A stretch of DNA of 64,000 nt from Bin5 sp965200685 (GCA_965200685.1 OZ241379.1:1240001-1304000), one strand, 5' to 3'; numbered from the stretch's first letter, positions 49,186 through 58,626 are shown. Notes: a model not told the origin generated them from the sequence alone. Numbers and translations are program-made.

Positions 49186-50319
49186 ATGCAGTTCGTTCTT
49201 GAAAGGCGACTACAACGTCCTCGCTATATTGAGTTTCTCTTTCCTTTGATCGCGCTGTGCCTAGCCCTGATCTTTGGTGGTGTTCTCCTGTGGATCTTCG
49301 GTGCAAATCCACTGGAAACCTACGTAGCTATGGCAATGGGTGCGTTCGGCCAGCGTTACAATGTCAGCGAGACGCTTGTAAAAGCGATTCCGCTCATGCT
49401 CACGGGCCTAGCCGTAGGCATTTCCTTTCGCCTGCTGTTCTGGAATATCGGGGCCGAGGGGCAGTTCGCGTGGGGTGTCATCGCGGCCACTTGGGCTGCT
49501 CTCTTTTTGCCAGAGCAGGTCGGTGGCCTACCTGAATGGGCCTTTCTGCCGCTGATGATCGGGTCTGCATTTGTGGCCGGGGCCATCTGGGGACTCATTC
49601 CAGCACTTCTCAAGACCTACCTGCGGGTTAATGAGATTATTACAACGCTGATGTTCAACTATGTAGCCCTGCTGTGGATGCAGTATCTATACACCGGCCC
49701 TTGGAAGGATCCTCAGGGATTTGGCTTTCCGGGGACTGCTCAGTTTCCCCAGCATGCTTGGATGGCCCGTCTCCCTGTTGATTTGGGCCGAGTTCACTAC
49801 GGGTTGGTCATGGCTCTTGTCGCCGCGTTTGTGATTTGGATCATTTTGGACCGCACCAAATGGGGACTAGAGATCAAGGTAATCGGCCATAATCCGGAGG
49901 CCGCCCGTTACGTAGGAATGAACATTACGCGTAACGTGTTGCTGATCATGTGCATCAGTGGGGGGCTGGCCGGCTTGGCTGGGTTTAGCCAAGTGGCTGG
50001 CGTGGCTCATCGCTTGCAAAATGGGATCGCGGTGGGCGATGGCTTTACAGCAATTATCGTCGCTTGGCTGGCAAAGCTGAACCCTTGGTCCATTTTACTC
50101 GTCAGTATACTGATGGCCGGCCTGAGCACCGGCGGCGACCAGCTTCAGATCACAATGGGCTTGCCGGCCTCGGTTTCTGGTGTACTCCAAGGCTCGATCC
50201 TCTTTTTTGTGCTTGGCGCGGATGTGTTCACCAACTATCGGCTGCGTGTCATTCGCTCTCGGCCCCAACAGACCAGCGAACCTACACCCTCTTCCCAGGG
50301 CCCTGCACCGGCAGAGTAG
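49186..50319 (+). CDS. ABC transporter permease, BMP/nucleoside type
   Basis: 377 residues with about ten helices; BPD_transp_2 family. FWNIGAEGQFAWGVIAATW is the typical NIGaEGQ signature and RVNEIITTLMFNYVAL the cytoplasmic ATPase-contact loop (EIvtTLmlNyia). Pairs with the next gene as the two permeases of a nucleoside or simple-sugar importer. No ATPase and no BMP-type binding protein are adjacent in this window; upstream is a glycosyltransferase gene and downstream fumarase. Confidence 0.88.
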   Translation: MQFVLERRLQRPRYIEFLFPLIALCLALIFGGVLLWIFGANPLETYVAMAMGAFGQRYNVSETLVKAIPLMLTGLAVGISFRLLFWNIGAEGQFAWGVIAATWAALFLPEQVGGLPEWAFLPLMIGSAFVAGAIWGLIPALLKTYLRVNEIITTLMFNYVALLWMQYLYTGPWKDPQGFGFPGTAQFPQHAWMARLPVDLGRVHYGLVMALVAAFVIWIILDRTKWGLEIKVIGHNPEAARYVGMNITRNVLLIMCISGGLAGLAGFSQVAGVAHRLQNGIAVGDGFTAIIVAWLAKLNPWSILLVSILMAGLSTGGDQLQITMGLPASVSGVLQGSILFFVLGADVFTNYRLRVIRSRPQQTSEPTPSSQGPAPAE

Positions 50320-50330
50320 AAAGCGTTACC

Positions 50331-51290
50331 ATGATGGATCTCACCCTATTTATCTCAATTCTGACAGTGACAATTCAGGCCGGTACCGCGCTTGTCTTTG
50401 CCGCGATTGGCGAAATTTATACGGAAAGGGCCGGGATTCTCAATCTCGGATTGGAAGGCACTCTGATCATGGGGGCGGTCACCGCCTTTGCTGTCGGCTT
50501 TCATACGGAAAGTCTTTTGCTTGGCACATTGGCCGCGGTCCTGGTAGGCGGCTTGCTGACGTGTCTTCATGCGTTTCTGTCTGTCTCTTTGCGCTCGGAC
50601 CAGGTGGTGAGTGGGCTTGCCCTGACACTTTTCGGCATTGGGTTGAGCAGCTTTTTGGGCCAGCGTCTTGGCCCCGATGGCGCGCCGCTTGTCGGGTTGA
50701 TCGGGCCAAAGTATAGTAAAGTGGCAGTGCCTGGCCTCAATCAGATCCCGTTCCTGGGCCCGTCGCTTTTCAATCAGGATCTGCTCGTTTATCTGATGTA
50801 TGTGACTGTACCCGTCGCTGTCTATCTGCTCTATCGTACCCGGCTTGGCCTGCATTTACGGGCAGTTGGCGAAGACCCGGCCACTGCTGATGCCATGGGT
50901 ATCTCCGTCATACGGACCCGCTATCTGGCCACAATCGGCGGGGGGATGCTGATGGGGCTAGGTGGGGCTCACCTGAGTTTGGCCTATACGCCCGGCTGGA
51001 CTGAAAATCTCACAGGTGGGCGAGGTTGGATCGCGCTCGCGCTTGTCATCTTTGCCACCTGGGACCCAACCCGGGCCCTGGTCGGTGCCTTGCTTTTTGG
51101 TGGGGTCAATGCCATCCAATTTCGGTTACAAGCGGCTGGGAGCAGTGTTGTGCCGGCTACTGTTCTGGCCATGATGCCGTATCTGCTGACCGTTGTTGTG
51201 CTGACGTTGATTACTGTCTATGAAAACGTAAGCCGTCGGCTGGGTGCGCCGGCCGCGCTCGGTCTACCGTATACGCGCGGTGAGCGTTAG
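50331..51290 (+). CDS. ABC transporter permease, BMP/nucleoside type (second)
   Basis: 319 residues, about nine helices. TALVFAAIGEIYTERAGILNLGLEG is the start signature (ERaGvlNlGlEG) and VSGLALTLFGIGLSSFLG the coupling-helix part. The ATG at 50331 is 12 bases after the previous stop. The open frame reaches back to 50064 but that part lies inside the first permease in another frame, so it is rejected. Works as heterodimer with the product of 49186-50319. Confidence 0.88.
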   Translation: MMDLTLFISILTVTIQAGTALVFAAIGEIYTERAGILNLGLEGTLIMGAVTAFAVGFHTESLLLGTLAAVLVGGLLTCLHAFLSVSLRSDQVVSGLALTLFGIGLSSFLGQRLGPDGAPLVGLIGPKYSKVAVPGLNQIPFLGPSLFNQDLLVYLMYVTVPVAVYLLYRTRLGLHLRAVGEDPATADAMGISVIRTRYLATIGGGMLMGLGGAHLSLAYTPGWTENLTGGRGWIALALVIFATWDPTRALVGALLFGGVNAIQFRLQAAGSSVVPATVLAMMPYLLTVVVLTLITVYENVSRRLGAPAALGLPYTRGER

Positions 51291-51325
51291 GGTCTACACA
51301 TTCAAAATTGGAGTTGAACATACTT

Positions 51326-52705
51326 ATGCCTGAAAATGAATATCGAATTGAGCATGACAGTCTGGGTGAGATCCGGGTACCGAAAGATGCCTTGTATGCT
51401 GCTCAGACGCAGCGAGCAGTCGAAAATTTTTCGATTAGCCCTTTGCGTTTTCCCCGCCAGTTTATCCGTGCAATAGGGCTGATCAAAGGGGCGGCTGCGG
51501 CTGTAAATCTAGCTTTGGAGAAGATGGATGCGGAGATGGCTGCGGCCATTCAGAGCGTCAGTACTGAAATCGCGGCCGGTACATACGATGCCCATTTCCC
51601 ACTTGACATCTTCCAGACTGGTTCCGCTACGAGCACCAATATGAATGCCAATGAAGTGATCGCTACATTGGCATCGCGGAAACTGGGCCGTGCCGTTCAT
51701 CCGAACGATCATGTGAATATGGGGCAAAGTAGTAATGATGTCATTCCGTCTGCCATCCATGTGAGTGCTTATCTTTCCGTGGCCGAGGAACTTTTACCGG
51801 CCCTGCGGCATCTGCAGGAAACACTGAACACGAAAGCAGCAGAGGTCGATGATGTGGTCACCACTGGACGCACCCACCTAATGGATGCTATGCCCGTGCG
51901 TTTGAGCCAAGAATTGGGGGGATGGAGCAATCAGATAGGCAATGGGCAGAGACGATTGCGTGACACCCTGGTGCGGTTGGCGGAACTTGCCCAAGGGGGA
52001 ACAGCGGTCGGTACCGGCATCAATGTACCCCCTGAGTTCGGCGAGCGGATTGCGGCCAAACTGACGGAGATGACAGGCCACCCCTTTAAGAGAAGCGAAA
52101 ATTACTTTGAGAGCCTAAGTAGCCAGGATGCAGCGGTGGAACTGAGCGGGCAGCTAAAGACTGTCGCGACATCGTTAATGAAAATGGCAAATGATCTGCG
52201 CTGGATGAACAGCGGGCCAATTGCCGGTCTCGGTGAGATTTCATTGCCTGCCCTGCAGCCAGGGAGCAGCATTATGCCGGGCAAAATCAATCCAGTCATT
52301 CCGGAAGCGGTTGCAATGGTTGCAGCCCAGGTGACGGGCAACGACTTGACGATTACGGTCGGGGGCCAGTCTGGTAATTTTCAGTTAAATGTAATGCTGC
52401 CAGTCATTGCCTATAATCTGTTACAGAGCATATCGCTTTTGGCCAGTGCCAGCCGTGTGCTGGCAGACAAAACCATTGCCGGCTTTACTGTGAATACAGA
52501 GCGTATTGCCGAGTTCGTTGACCGCAATCCGATTCTGGTAACGGCCCTGAATCCGGTGATTGGGTATGAATTGGGCGCGAAGATCGCCAAGACAGCCTAT
52601 CGTGAAGGGCGTACCTTAAAGGAAGTGACGCTGGAGATGACCGATCTTTCCTCTGCTGAATTGGATACCCTGCTCGATCCGCGGAAATTGACAGAAGGGG
52701 GCTAA
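51326..52705 (+). CDS. fumC: Class II fumarate hydratase
   Basis: 459 residues. Interconverts fumarate and malate in the TCA cycle, with no iron-sulfur cluster. The signature GSSIMPGKINP is intact, with TGSATSTNMNANEVIA (about 99-114) and TGRTHLMDAMPVRLSQE; the usual GRTHLQDA shows Met for Gln. The close relative aspartase shares the same motifs, but GTAVGTGIN and the overall pattern favour fumarase. ATG at 51326; GGAG about 12 bases upstream. Confidence 0.9.
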   Translation: MPENEYRIEHDSLGEIRVPKDALYAAQTQRAVENFSISPLRFPRQFIRAIGLIKGAAAAVNLALEKMDAEMAAAIQSVSTEIAAGTYDAHFPLDIFQTGSATSTNMNANEVIATLASRKLGRAVHPNDHVNMGQSSNDVIPSAIHVSAYLSVAEELLPALRHLQETLNTKAAEVDDVVTTGRTHLMDAMPVRLSQELGGWSNQIGNGQRRLRDTLVRLAELAQGGTAVGTGINVPPEFGERIAAKLTEMTGHPFKRSENYFESLSSQDAAVELSGQLKTVATSLMKMANDLRWMNSGPIAGLGEISLPALQPGSSIMPGKINPVIPEAVAMVAAQVTGNDLTITVGGQSGNFQLNVMLPVIAYNLLQSISLLASASRVLADKTIAGFTVNTERIAEFVDRNPILVTALNPVIGYELGAKIAKTAYREGRTLKEVTLEMTDLSSAELDTLLDPRKLTEGG

Positions 52706-52740
52706 CAGCAGCGGCTGCCCCTAGCGTCCATGCCAACCTG

Positions 52741-52763
52741 AATAGCCCATCGTTTGGGCTATT
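52741..52763. terminator. Bidirectional hairpin between fumC and the M23 gene
   Basis: AATAGCCCA (52741-52749) pairs with TGGGCTATT (52755-52763), 9 bp, loop TCGTT. It sits between two convergent stop codons (52705 and 52786). T-run is absent on both sides, so the strength is uncertain. Confidence 0.55.
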
Positions 52764-52785
52764 GCTGTTCTGGAATTTAGCTTGT

Positions 52786-54285
52786 TTAGGGTAGATAATT
52801 GAACGGATTGCGCGCAACGCCTTGGTAGCGAATTTCGAAGTGTAGATGTGGCCCGCTCGAATACCCAGTATTGCCCACGGTGCCCAATTCCTGTCCCTTC
52901 GCGACATTCTCACCTTGTCGCACGAAAATCGAATCCATGTGAGCATACAGCGAGACATAGCCATTGCCATGGTCGATCATCACCATGCGCCCATAGCCGC
53001 CGGCAGTACGTGCCGCGACCACCACATAGCCATGGTCGGCGGCAACAATCGGCGTGCCCGTTCTAGCTCCGATATCAATGGCTCGATGGCCGTTCCAGAA
53101 TTTCTGCGTAAGGACGCCGCTAGTCGGCCAGCCGAATGCCGCGGATCCTTTGGAAGCAGAGGCGGGCACTTCGCCCTGATAAGCGACAATTTGACGGGGG
53201 ATATAGGGCTTTTTGCCGTTGGGAATGACCAACTGTTTGCCAATTGTAATCGGCGTATTCACCGACTCCATCTTGTTCAGAGGGTAGTCGGCAATTGCGG
53301 TGTTGGTTACCTTATATTTCGTCGCAATGGAGGACAGCGTATCTCCTCGTCGCACCACATGCAGCACACCGTCAACCGGAAGGATAACGAGACGGTCGCC
53401 AACCCGCAGCATGTCCGGATCGGGCTCTAGTTTTGGATTTGCCCACAGAATCGTGTCCGGTTTGAGGCCATAGCGGTCAGCAATCCGCAGAACTGTATCA
53501 CCGGAGCGCACAGTATAGAGCTGAATTTCGTCAACATTGGATAGAGTCGTGTTCGCTGGTTGTAGGAATACAGGGGCAGGTATATTTTGGATACCGAGGG
53601 AGGTAGGGTCAGGCTGTACAGTGAGGGGGATGGGACTCGGTTCTGCAACACTCTGTGGTGTGAAAGGCACGACTGTTCTCTGCAGGGAATCTGGGATGAG
53701 ATTCGAGCTGCCAAGTAGAGAGCTTGACTGGGCCTGTACTTCAGCGTCGGCGTTTGCGAGGAAATGTTCATTTTCCGACAAACTGGGCAAGGAAAATTCC
53801 CAGTTCGGAAGTTCTACCTGGCTGACCAGAATCACAACCGTTGCCACGGCCAGTACGGCAAGATGACTGGCAAGCCGGATTGGTGCCACTTGGTCGCTCA
53901 AGAACGTCTGCAGTTGGGACAGTAACTGTCCCAACTCATCGCTGAATCGGCCTGAGAAGCTGAATGAGCGGAAGCCGGCTGGTCTTCTCTGTATTGCCAA
54001 ACTGCCTGCTGTCTGCATCGCAGAGGCCGACAATGGATCTGGCTGACCATCTCCAGATGGCATCTGTTCACTGAGGACTATTGGGTTTTGATCGAGGCTG
54101 GAGGAAATGGGGATGATGGCTAACTTTCGGTCCGCGGCAAAGGGTACAACATCTTGTTGGTGAAAAGAATGATAATCAACCTGATTCTGTTCTACATGGT
54201 CATGCCTCAAGTGGCGTGCCAGCTCAACTTCTTCGCTTTTCAATTGATATCCTCTGTCTATACTCGATAGTTTTGAGGATTTCAT
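52786..54285 (-). CDS. LysM and peptidase M23 cell-wall hydrolase
   Basis: 499 residues. A cytoplasmic N-terminal part of about 140 residues, then one membrane helix (about 142-158, SHLAVLAVATVVILV), so the rest lies outside. Two LysM domains (YTVRSGDTVLRIADRYGL near 265 and HVVRRGDTLSSIATKY near 315), then an M23 endopeptidase domain from about 390 with zinc ligands in HRAIDIG (His, Asp) and HLHFEI. Cuts peptidoglycan cross-links or peptide stems. GGAAG lies 7 bases before the ATG. The long cytoplasmic head is unusual for a secreted hydrolase and could bind a partner. Confidence 0.9.
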   Translation of the reverse strand: MKSSKLSSIDRGYQLKSEEVELARHLRHDHVEQNQVDYHSFHQQDVVPFAADRKLAIIPISSSLDQNPIVLSEQMPSGDGQPDPLSASAMQTAGSLAIQRRPAGFRSFSFSGRFSDELGQLLSQLQTFLSDQVAPIRLASHLAVLAVATVVILVSQVELPNWEFSLPSLSENEHFLANADAEVQAQSSSLLGSSNLIPDSLQRTVVPFTPQSVAEPSPIPLTVQPDPTSLGIQNIPAPVFLQPANTTLSNVDEIQLYTVRSGDTVLRIADRYGLKPDTILWANPKLEPDPDMLRVGDRLVILPVDGVLHVVRRGDTLSSIATKYKVTNTAIADYPLNKMESVNTPITIGKQLVIPNGKKPYIPRQIVAYQGEVPASASKGSAAFGWPTSGVLTQKFWNGHRAIDIGARTGTPIVAADHGYVVVAARTAGGYGRMVMIDHGNGYVSLYAHMDSIFVRQGENVAKGQELGTVGNTGYSSGPHLHFEIRYQGVARNPFNYLP

Positions 54286-54384
54286 CTGTTATCTTCCACA
54301 ATTATTTGATTCATATGAGCTACTCTTGAAGGATAATGTTGCTTTGATTACACATCGTAAAACATACTCATTCGGGCGGGTCGC

Positions 54385-55257
54385 TCATTGGATTGCCTCC
54401 TGCAGTCGCTGTTCTGCGATTGCTATGTAGTCAGGGTTAATGTCCATGCCAATACAGGCCCTGCCAATTCTGAGGGCAGCTACTGCTGTTGTACCACTTC
54501 CTACGAAAGGGTCAAGGACAACTTGGCCAGGGATTGAAAACAGCTGTATCAGGTGTTCCATAAGCGGTACAGGTTTCACAGTTAAATGGTTGTTTCCCGC
54601 GTTCTTGAGTGGCTTCTCAACAGTCATAACCGTTGATGGTGCTTTGCCATTTAGGGTGGCACTCGAATCAATCAGACCTGTTTCGTATCTCAACCAGTTC
54701 TCAACGAATGTGCCTTGTCTCGGTTTTTGAGCCAATACCATTGCCTCAAACTGTGGGCGCAACTGAGGGGTCTTACGGCCTTTTAAGTGGCGTTTCAACT
54801 GCTTCTTTTCAGTATGGGCTAAGTTCATTCTATCAACGAAGTGATTCATTGAGAACGCCTTGAATTGCGCCCGCTGTGTATAGTGCCATGCGTAGAGATC
54901 TCGAATCTCAAATCCAGCATCTTCCAACCCAACAGCCATACGATGGACAAGACGCGGTTGACTGAACACAACTGCGAAGGCCCCCGGAACTAACACGCGG
55001 AGCATGGCTGTGCCAACGCTCTCTATGAACGCCTGCAACTCCCGCCCCTGCTTGGGGTCAAACTTCATACCTACGGGAAGGCCACCAACCGAACCTGTCC
55101 CACGTGGTGTCGTACCTGTGCCTTTGCGCCAATCCTGATTCAAGCCGTCAAGATAATAGGGTGGGTCAGTGGCGACAAGATGAACGCTTTCACTGTCCAT
55201 ATCCTCAAGCAGCGTTAAACAGTCGCCTATCATTAAGTTGATAAAGGTCTGTATCAT
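54385..55257 (-). CDS. Orphan DNA adenine methyltransferase, beta type
   Basis: 290 residues. Motif IV DPPY at 31-34 precedes motif I FVGSGTT at about 251-257 (VLDPFVGSGTTAVAAL), the order of beta-class N6-adenine (or N4-cytosine) DNA methyltransferases. The target-recognition region is between, with a basic segment near 150-170. No restriction enzyme or specificity subunit is adjacent. An SD is not seen; a -10 lies about 100 bases upstream. Recognition sequence not predictable. Base composition is similar to the genome but flanks are AT-rich, a mild sign of transfer. Confidence 0.84.
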   Translation of the reverse strand: MIQTFINLMIGDCLTLLEDMDSESVHLVATDPPYYLDGLNQDWRKGTGTTPRGTGSVGGLPVGMKFDPKQGRELQAFIESVGTAMLRVLVPGAFAVVFSQPRLVHRMAVGLEDAGFEIRDLYAWHYTQRAQFKAFSMNHFVDRMNLAHTEKKQLKRHLKGRKTPQLRPQFEAMVLAQKPRQGTFVENWLRYETGLIDSSATLNGKAPSTVMTVEKPLKNAGNNHLTVKPVPLMEHLIQLFSIPGQVVLDPFVGSGTTAVAALRIGRACIGMDINPDYIAIAEQRLQEAIQ

Positions 55258-55360
55258 AATCTAGCATGTTCTTACAGAGTTATTTTCACCATATTGCAAT
55301 TTACCAACCTATAAAGTCATGTATATCATTGCCTACCTAAACTTATTTCAAGCCTTATAC

Positions 55361-55369
55361 ATTATAACA
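55361..55369 (-). promoter_or_regulatory. Extended -10 promoter of the methyltransferase
   Basis: TGT-TATAAT on the minus strand, perfect -10 with TGN; no strong -35. It lies about 105 bases before the ATG, so the mRNA would have a long leader. Confidence 0.5.
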
Positions 55370-55460
55370 GAGTAAGTGAAGGATTGCACAAATCTGCATA
55401 GGGGTATAAATTCGTATGTGTGCTGCCTAGAGAGAGGTTGTGCAGATAACGTTGTCTGAG

Positions 55461-55496
55461 CGTAGGTTTTGCGTCAGATTCCTACGATACTGACGC
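55461..55496 (-). ncRNA. Interleaved stems: possible H-type pseudoknot
   Basis: CGTAGG (55461-55466) pairs with CCTACG (55481-55486) and GCGTCAG (55471-55477) pairs with CTGACGC (55490-55496). The arms interleave, so they form either a compact pseudoknot (short loops of 4, 3 and 3 bases) or two alternative hairpins. Complementarity holds on either strand. Confidence 0.45.
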
Positions 55497-55501
55497 CTAA
55501 C

Positions 55502-55534
55502 ACAAGTGCTCTGTTTCCTCTACAGAGCACTTGT
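55502..55534 (-). terminator. 13-bp hairpin after rho
   Basis: ACAAGTGCTCTGT (55502-55514) pairs perfectly with ACAGAGCACTTGT (55522-55534), loop 7. It lies 33 bases beyond the rho stop. There is no T-run on the minus strand, so it may protect or end the transcript with help. Confidence 0.58.
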
Positions 55535-55566
55535 TACCAGAAGGAGTTTTTGTGGCCCTGTATACG

Positions 55567-56826
<1,260 letters not shown>

Positions 56827-57024
56827 AATCAGTTCCTTATCAGGGTCAACAAAGAGTCAGTCAATGATTGCTTGTGCAATAGGATGACTTGATTGGAATA
56901 CGAAATCTAAATCGGGGCGAGAGTTCTGTTACGTGTAGGCAGGCTGTACAGTATGGTTGTCTTGTTCAGCATGCACACGATACGAAAAAACGGTGTGATC
57001 ACGCTTCTCAATGAGTTTGGGGAG

Positions 57025-57040
57025 TGTCCGCATGCGGACA
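57025..57040. promoter_or_regulatory. Perfect 16-base palindrome upstream of rho
   Basis: TGTCCGCATGCGGACA is fully self-complementary. It lies about 200 bases before the rho start, in a non-coding stretch, and resembles an operator for a dimeric regulator. Confidence 0.5.
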
Positions 57041-57165
57041 GTTCTTCCTATGATTTCGACTTACCTCAGAGAGGGATAAGTACGCAAGAGGTTCATCTAG
57101 CAAACTGCTCTTCCTATCGTCTCTTCAGGGTGCTGGTCCGTATTACATCCTGTAATCTTGAATTT

Positions 57166-57190
57166 AGTATAGCCAATCGTTCATAGAACG
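57166..57190 (-). promoter_or_regulatory. Candidate rho promoter overlapping an inverted repeat
   Basis: TATACT on the minus strand (57166-57171) with CGTTC-ATA-GAACG (57178-57190) directly upstream, where an activator or repressor would bind around the -35. No good -35 hexamer. Leader of about 330 bases. Confidence 0.35.
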
Positions 57191-57359
57191 AAGCGGCCAC
57201 TTAATAAAGTTCTGTATATGGATAAATAGCGGACGAATGAAGTGGAGACGTGCAGTCATCAACAAGTATAGCAGACTTTCAGTATCGCGTCAACTGTCAC
57301 AAGAAGAGAATGCCATGAAATGAAGGCAGGATCAAAAAAGCATGTTGGAGCAGGGGTAT

Positions 57360-57394
57360 GCAAGCCCGGTTGGGGGCAATTTTGCCGGGCTTGC
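57360..57394 (-). terminator. 10-bp hairpin after the Crp-like gene
   Basis: GCAAGCCCGG (57360-57369) pairs with CCGGGCTTGC (57385-57394), loop 15 bases. It starts 15 bases after the stop codon. A run of six T on the minus strand follows about 20 bases later, so it is a good but not classic terminator. Confidence 0.62.
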
Positions 57395-57408
57395 GTATTC
57401 GTAGTGGT

Positions 57409-58224
57409 CTACCATTCCCAGATACCGGCGATTTCTTTCATCTCCTCAATATTGAGGATGACGATGCGTCGATAGCCCAACGCCACAAAGCCCTGCCGCT
57501 TGAAATCCCGCAGGATGGCACTGATCGTTTCCCGATATGTACCGAGCCGGTCTGCTAGGTCCTGATGGCTGACCCCCTGAATCAGGGCTTGGGCCTGTCC
57601 TATCGTCCTTGTTGGTTGGCCGAAACTTGGGGGACGAGTACCCCAAGATGTGGTTCGCTGCAAGCCATTGGTAGATGGCACTGCTGCATCATCGGCTGCA
57701 AGACTTTGATCACTTAGCTCAATAAGGAGAGCAGCCAAGCGTTCCGGTAGCTTTTTGTACGCCACATCTTCTAGCCTGTTTTCCACCTGGCGCAGCCTCT
57801 TGCCGTATGTTTGCAGCATCCCCCATCCCAAGATCGGGTATTGCATGGTCATATTGCGCGCCTCAGCAGCCGGAATCGACCAAACGATCACATCTGTATC
57901 GGCTTCTGTAAAGACATTCGCTTGGCGTGGGCTGTTCAAAGCACCCTCGCCGAATATGGCACCAGGCTCTAGGGAGCCAATGACTAGCCTGCGGCCCTCA
58001 CTATTTGTGCAGACTAGATGGATTCTACCCTGCATCAGAACGAACATTTCTCTTCTCAATGCGGCCGCATCGGCCACAACTTCATTCGAGCGATAGGATC
58101 GCATCCGCACGTGCTTGCCGAACGAGGGATCGTCATTGTGGAGGTCCATCAATGTCTGTAACAAGCCGGGTTTTCTATCCAAGACATCGCTAGCAATGGG
58201 ATGTTGATAAAGTGTATTGAGCAT
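57409..58224 (-). CDS. Crp/Fnr-family transcription regulator
   Basis: 271 residues. Cyclic-nucleotide-binding-like domain at about 20-130 (FVLMQGRIHLVCTNSEGRRLVIGSLEPGAIFGEGAL), dimerisation helix, then a winged helix with HTH VSHQDLADRLGTYRETISAILRDFKRQG (about 215-242). Between them is an insert of about 45 residues (DQSLAADDAAVPSTNG to QAQALIQG) that lengthens the protein. The PGAIFGEGAL motif is the effector-pocket lid and lacks the exact cAMP-binding Arg/Ser pattern of E. coli Crp, so the ligand is unclear. The ATG at 58224 has AAGGA at 8 bases; the open frame to 58362 is unlikely. Confidence 0.88.
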   Translation of the reverse strand: MLNTLYQHPIASDVLDRKPGLLQTLMDLHNDDPSFGKHVRMRSYRSNEVVADAAALRREMFVLMQGRIHLVCTNSEGRRLVIGSLEPGAIFGEGALNSPRQANVFTEADTDVIVWSIPAAEARNMTMQYPILGWGMLQTYGKRLRQVENRLEDVAYKKLPERLAALLIELSDQSLAADDAAVPSTNGLQRTTSWGTRPPSFGQPTRTIGQAQALIQGVSHQDLADRLGTYRETISAILRDFKRQGFVALGYRRIVILNIEEMKEIAGIWEW

Positions 58225-58506
58225 ATGCCATGTCCTTTTCGTTGATTGCCCACAAGAATTAAGGCAATGGATATTTTGCATTGGTTCTGTGGTTAGTGAC
58301 CATCTTACCCTATGAAAGTTACGATTCTGTTGCGATAAAGTTAGCATTCCAATTGAATTCAAACGCCATCACATCATTTTCTACCCGATATACTAAACCT
58401 TAGGTCAGGCGTACCAGTTGCTTTCAATCTTTAATACGATTCACGGGCCCAAAAGTTCCTGTTTTGCGCGCACAGCCCATATTTTGCTGGCAATTTTAAG
58501 ATGTCA

Positions 58507-58540
58507 CTTCTGAAAGTAAAGGCTATTGCTCTTCTGAAAG
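58507..58540 (+). promoter_or_regulatory. Direct repeats CTTCTGAAAG upstream of the SH3 promoter
   Basis: Exact 10-base copies at 58507-58516 and 58531-58540, 24 bases apart (start to start), the second ending 6 bases before the -35. This is the layout of activator sites on one face of the helix, slightly over two turns. Confidence 0.48.
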
Positions 58541-58546
58541 ATACAA

Positions 58547-58575
58547 TTGTAATTTCCTAAAAGGTATGCTACACT
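58547..58575 (+). promoter_or_regulatory. Promoter of the multi-SH3 gene
   Basis: TTGTAA (58547-58552), 17-base spacer, TACACT (58570-58575) preceded by TGC (extended -10). Transcript would begin near 58582, 45 bases before the ATG. Confidence 0.65.
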
Positions 58576-58626
58576 TTTTCAGTGAGTCAAGTCTTACACT
58601 GCACCACATTGCAGATGGGAGCAAAC

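Larger units (their letters stand above)
55258..55566. other. Structured AT-rich region downstream of rho, upstream of the methyltransferase
   Basis: About 309 bases, no gene. On the minus strand it holds, in order after rho: a 13-bp perfect hairpin, interleaved complementary stems (a pseudoknot or two competing hairpins), and a promoter-like TGT-TATAAT (minus strand of 55361-55369) for the methyltransferase. Details are listed in separate entries. Confidence 0.5.
56827..57408. other. Long intergenic region before rho
   Basis: About 580 bases between rho and the Crp-like gene, both on the minus strand. It contains a perfect 16-base palindrome at 57025-57040, CGTTC-ATA-GAACG at 57178-57190, a candidate -10 TATACT on the minus strand of 57166-57171, and a hairpin at 57360-57394. 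An open frame of 77 codons at 56953-57186 (plus) has no ribosome site or protein-like composition and is not called. Confidence 0.5.
58225..58626. other. Divergent intergenic region, Crp-like gene and SH3 gene
   Basis: About 400 bases. Holds the promoter of the SH3 gene (58547-58575) with direct repeats CTTCTGAAAG at 58507 and 58531, and the TAACTTT repeats (minus strand, around 58295-58340) near the regulator start. No gene found. Confidence 0.5.

Noticed and set aside
50064..50330. Open upstream extension of the second permease
   Set aside because: It overlaps the first permease in another frame, and the product is not protein-like; the family start is at 50331.
56953..57186. 77-codon open frame upstream of rho on the plus strand
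   Set aside because: No ribosome site, overlaps palindromes, composition not protein-like.
57178..57190. LexA-type SOS box at CGTTC-ATA-GAACG
   Set aside because: Half-sites are in the order GTTC then GAAC, opposite to the common GAAC-N-GTTC, and rho is not an SOS gene; kept only as a generic inverted repeat.
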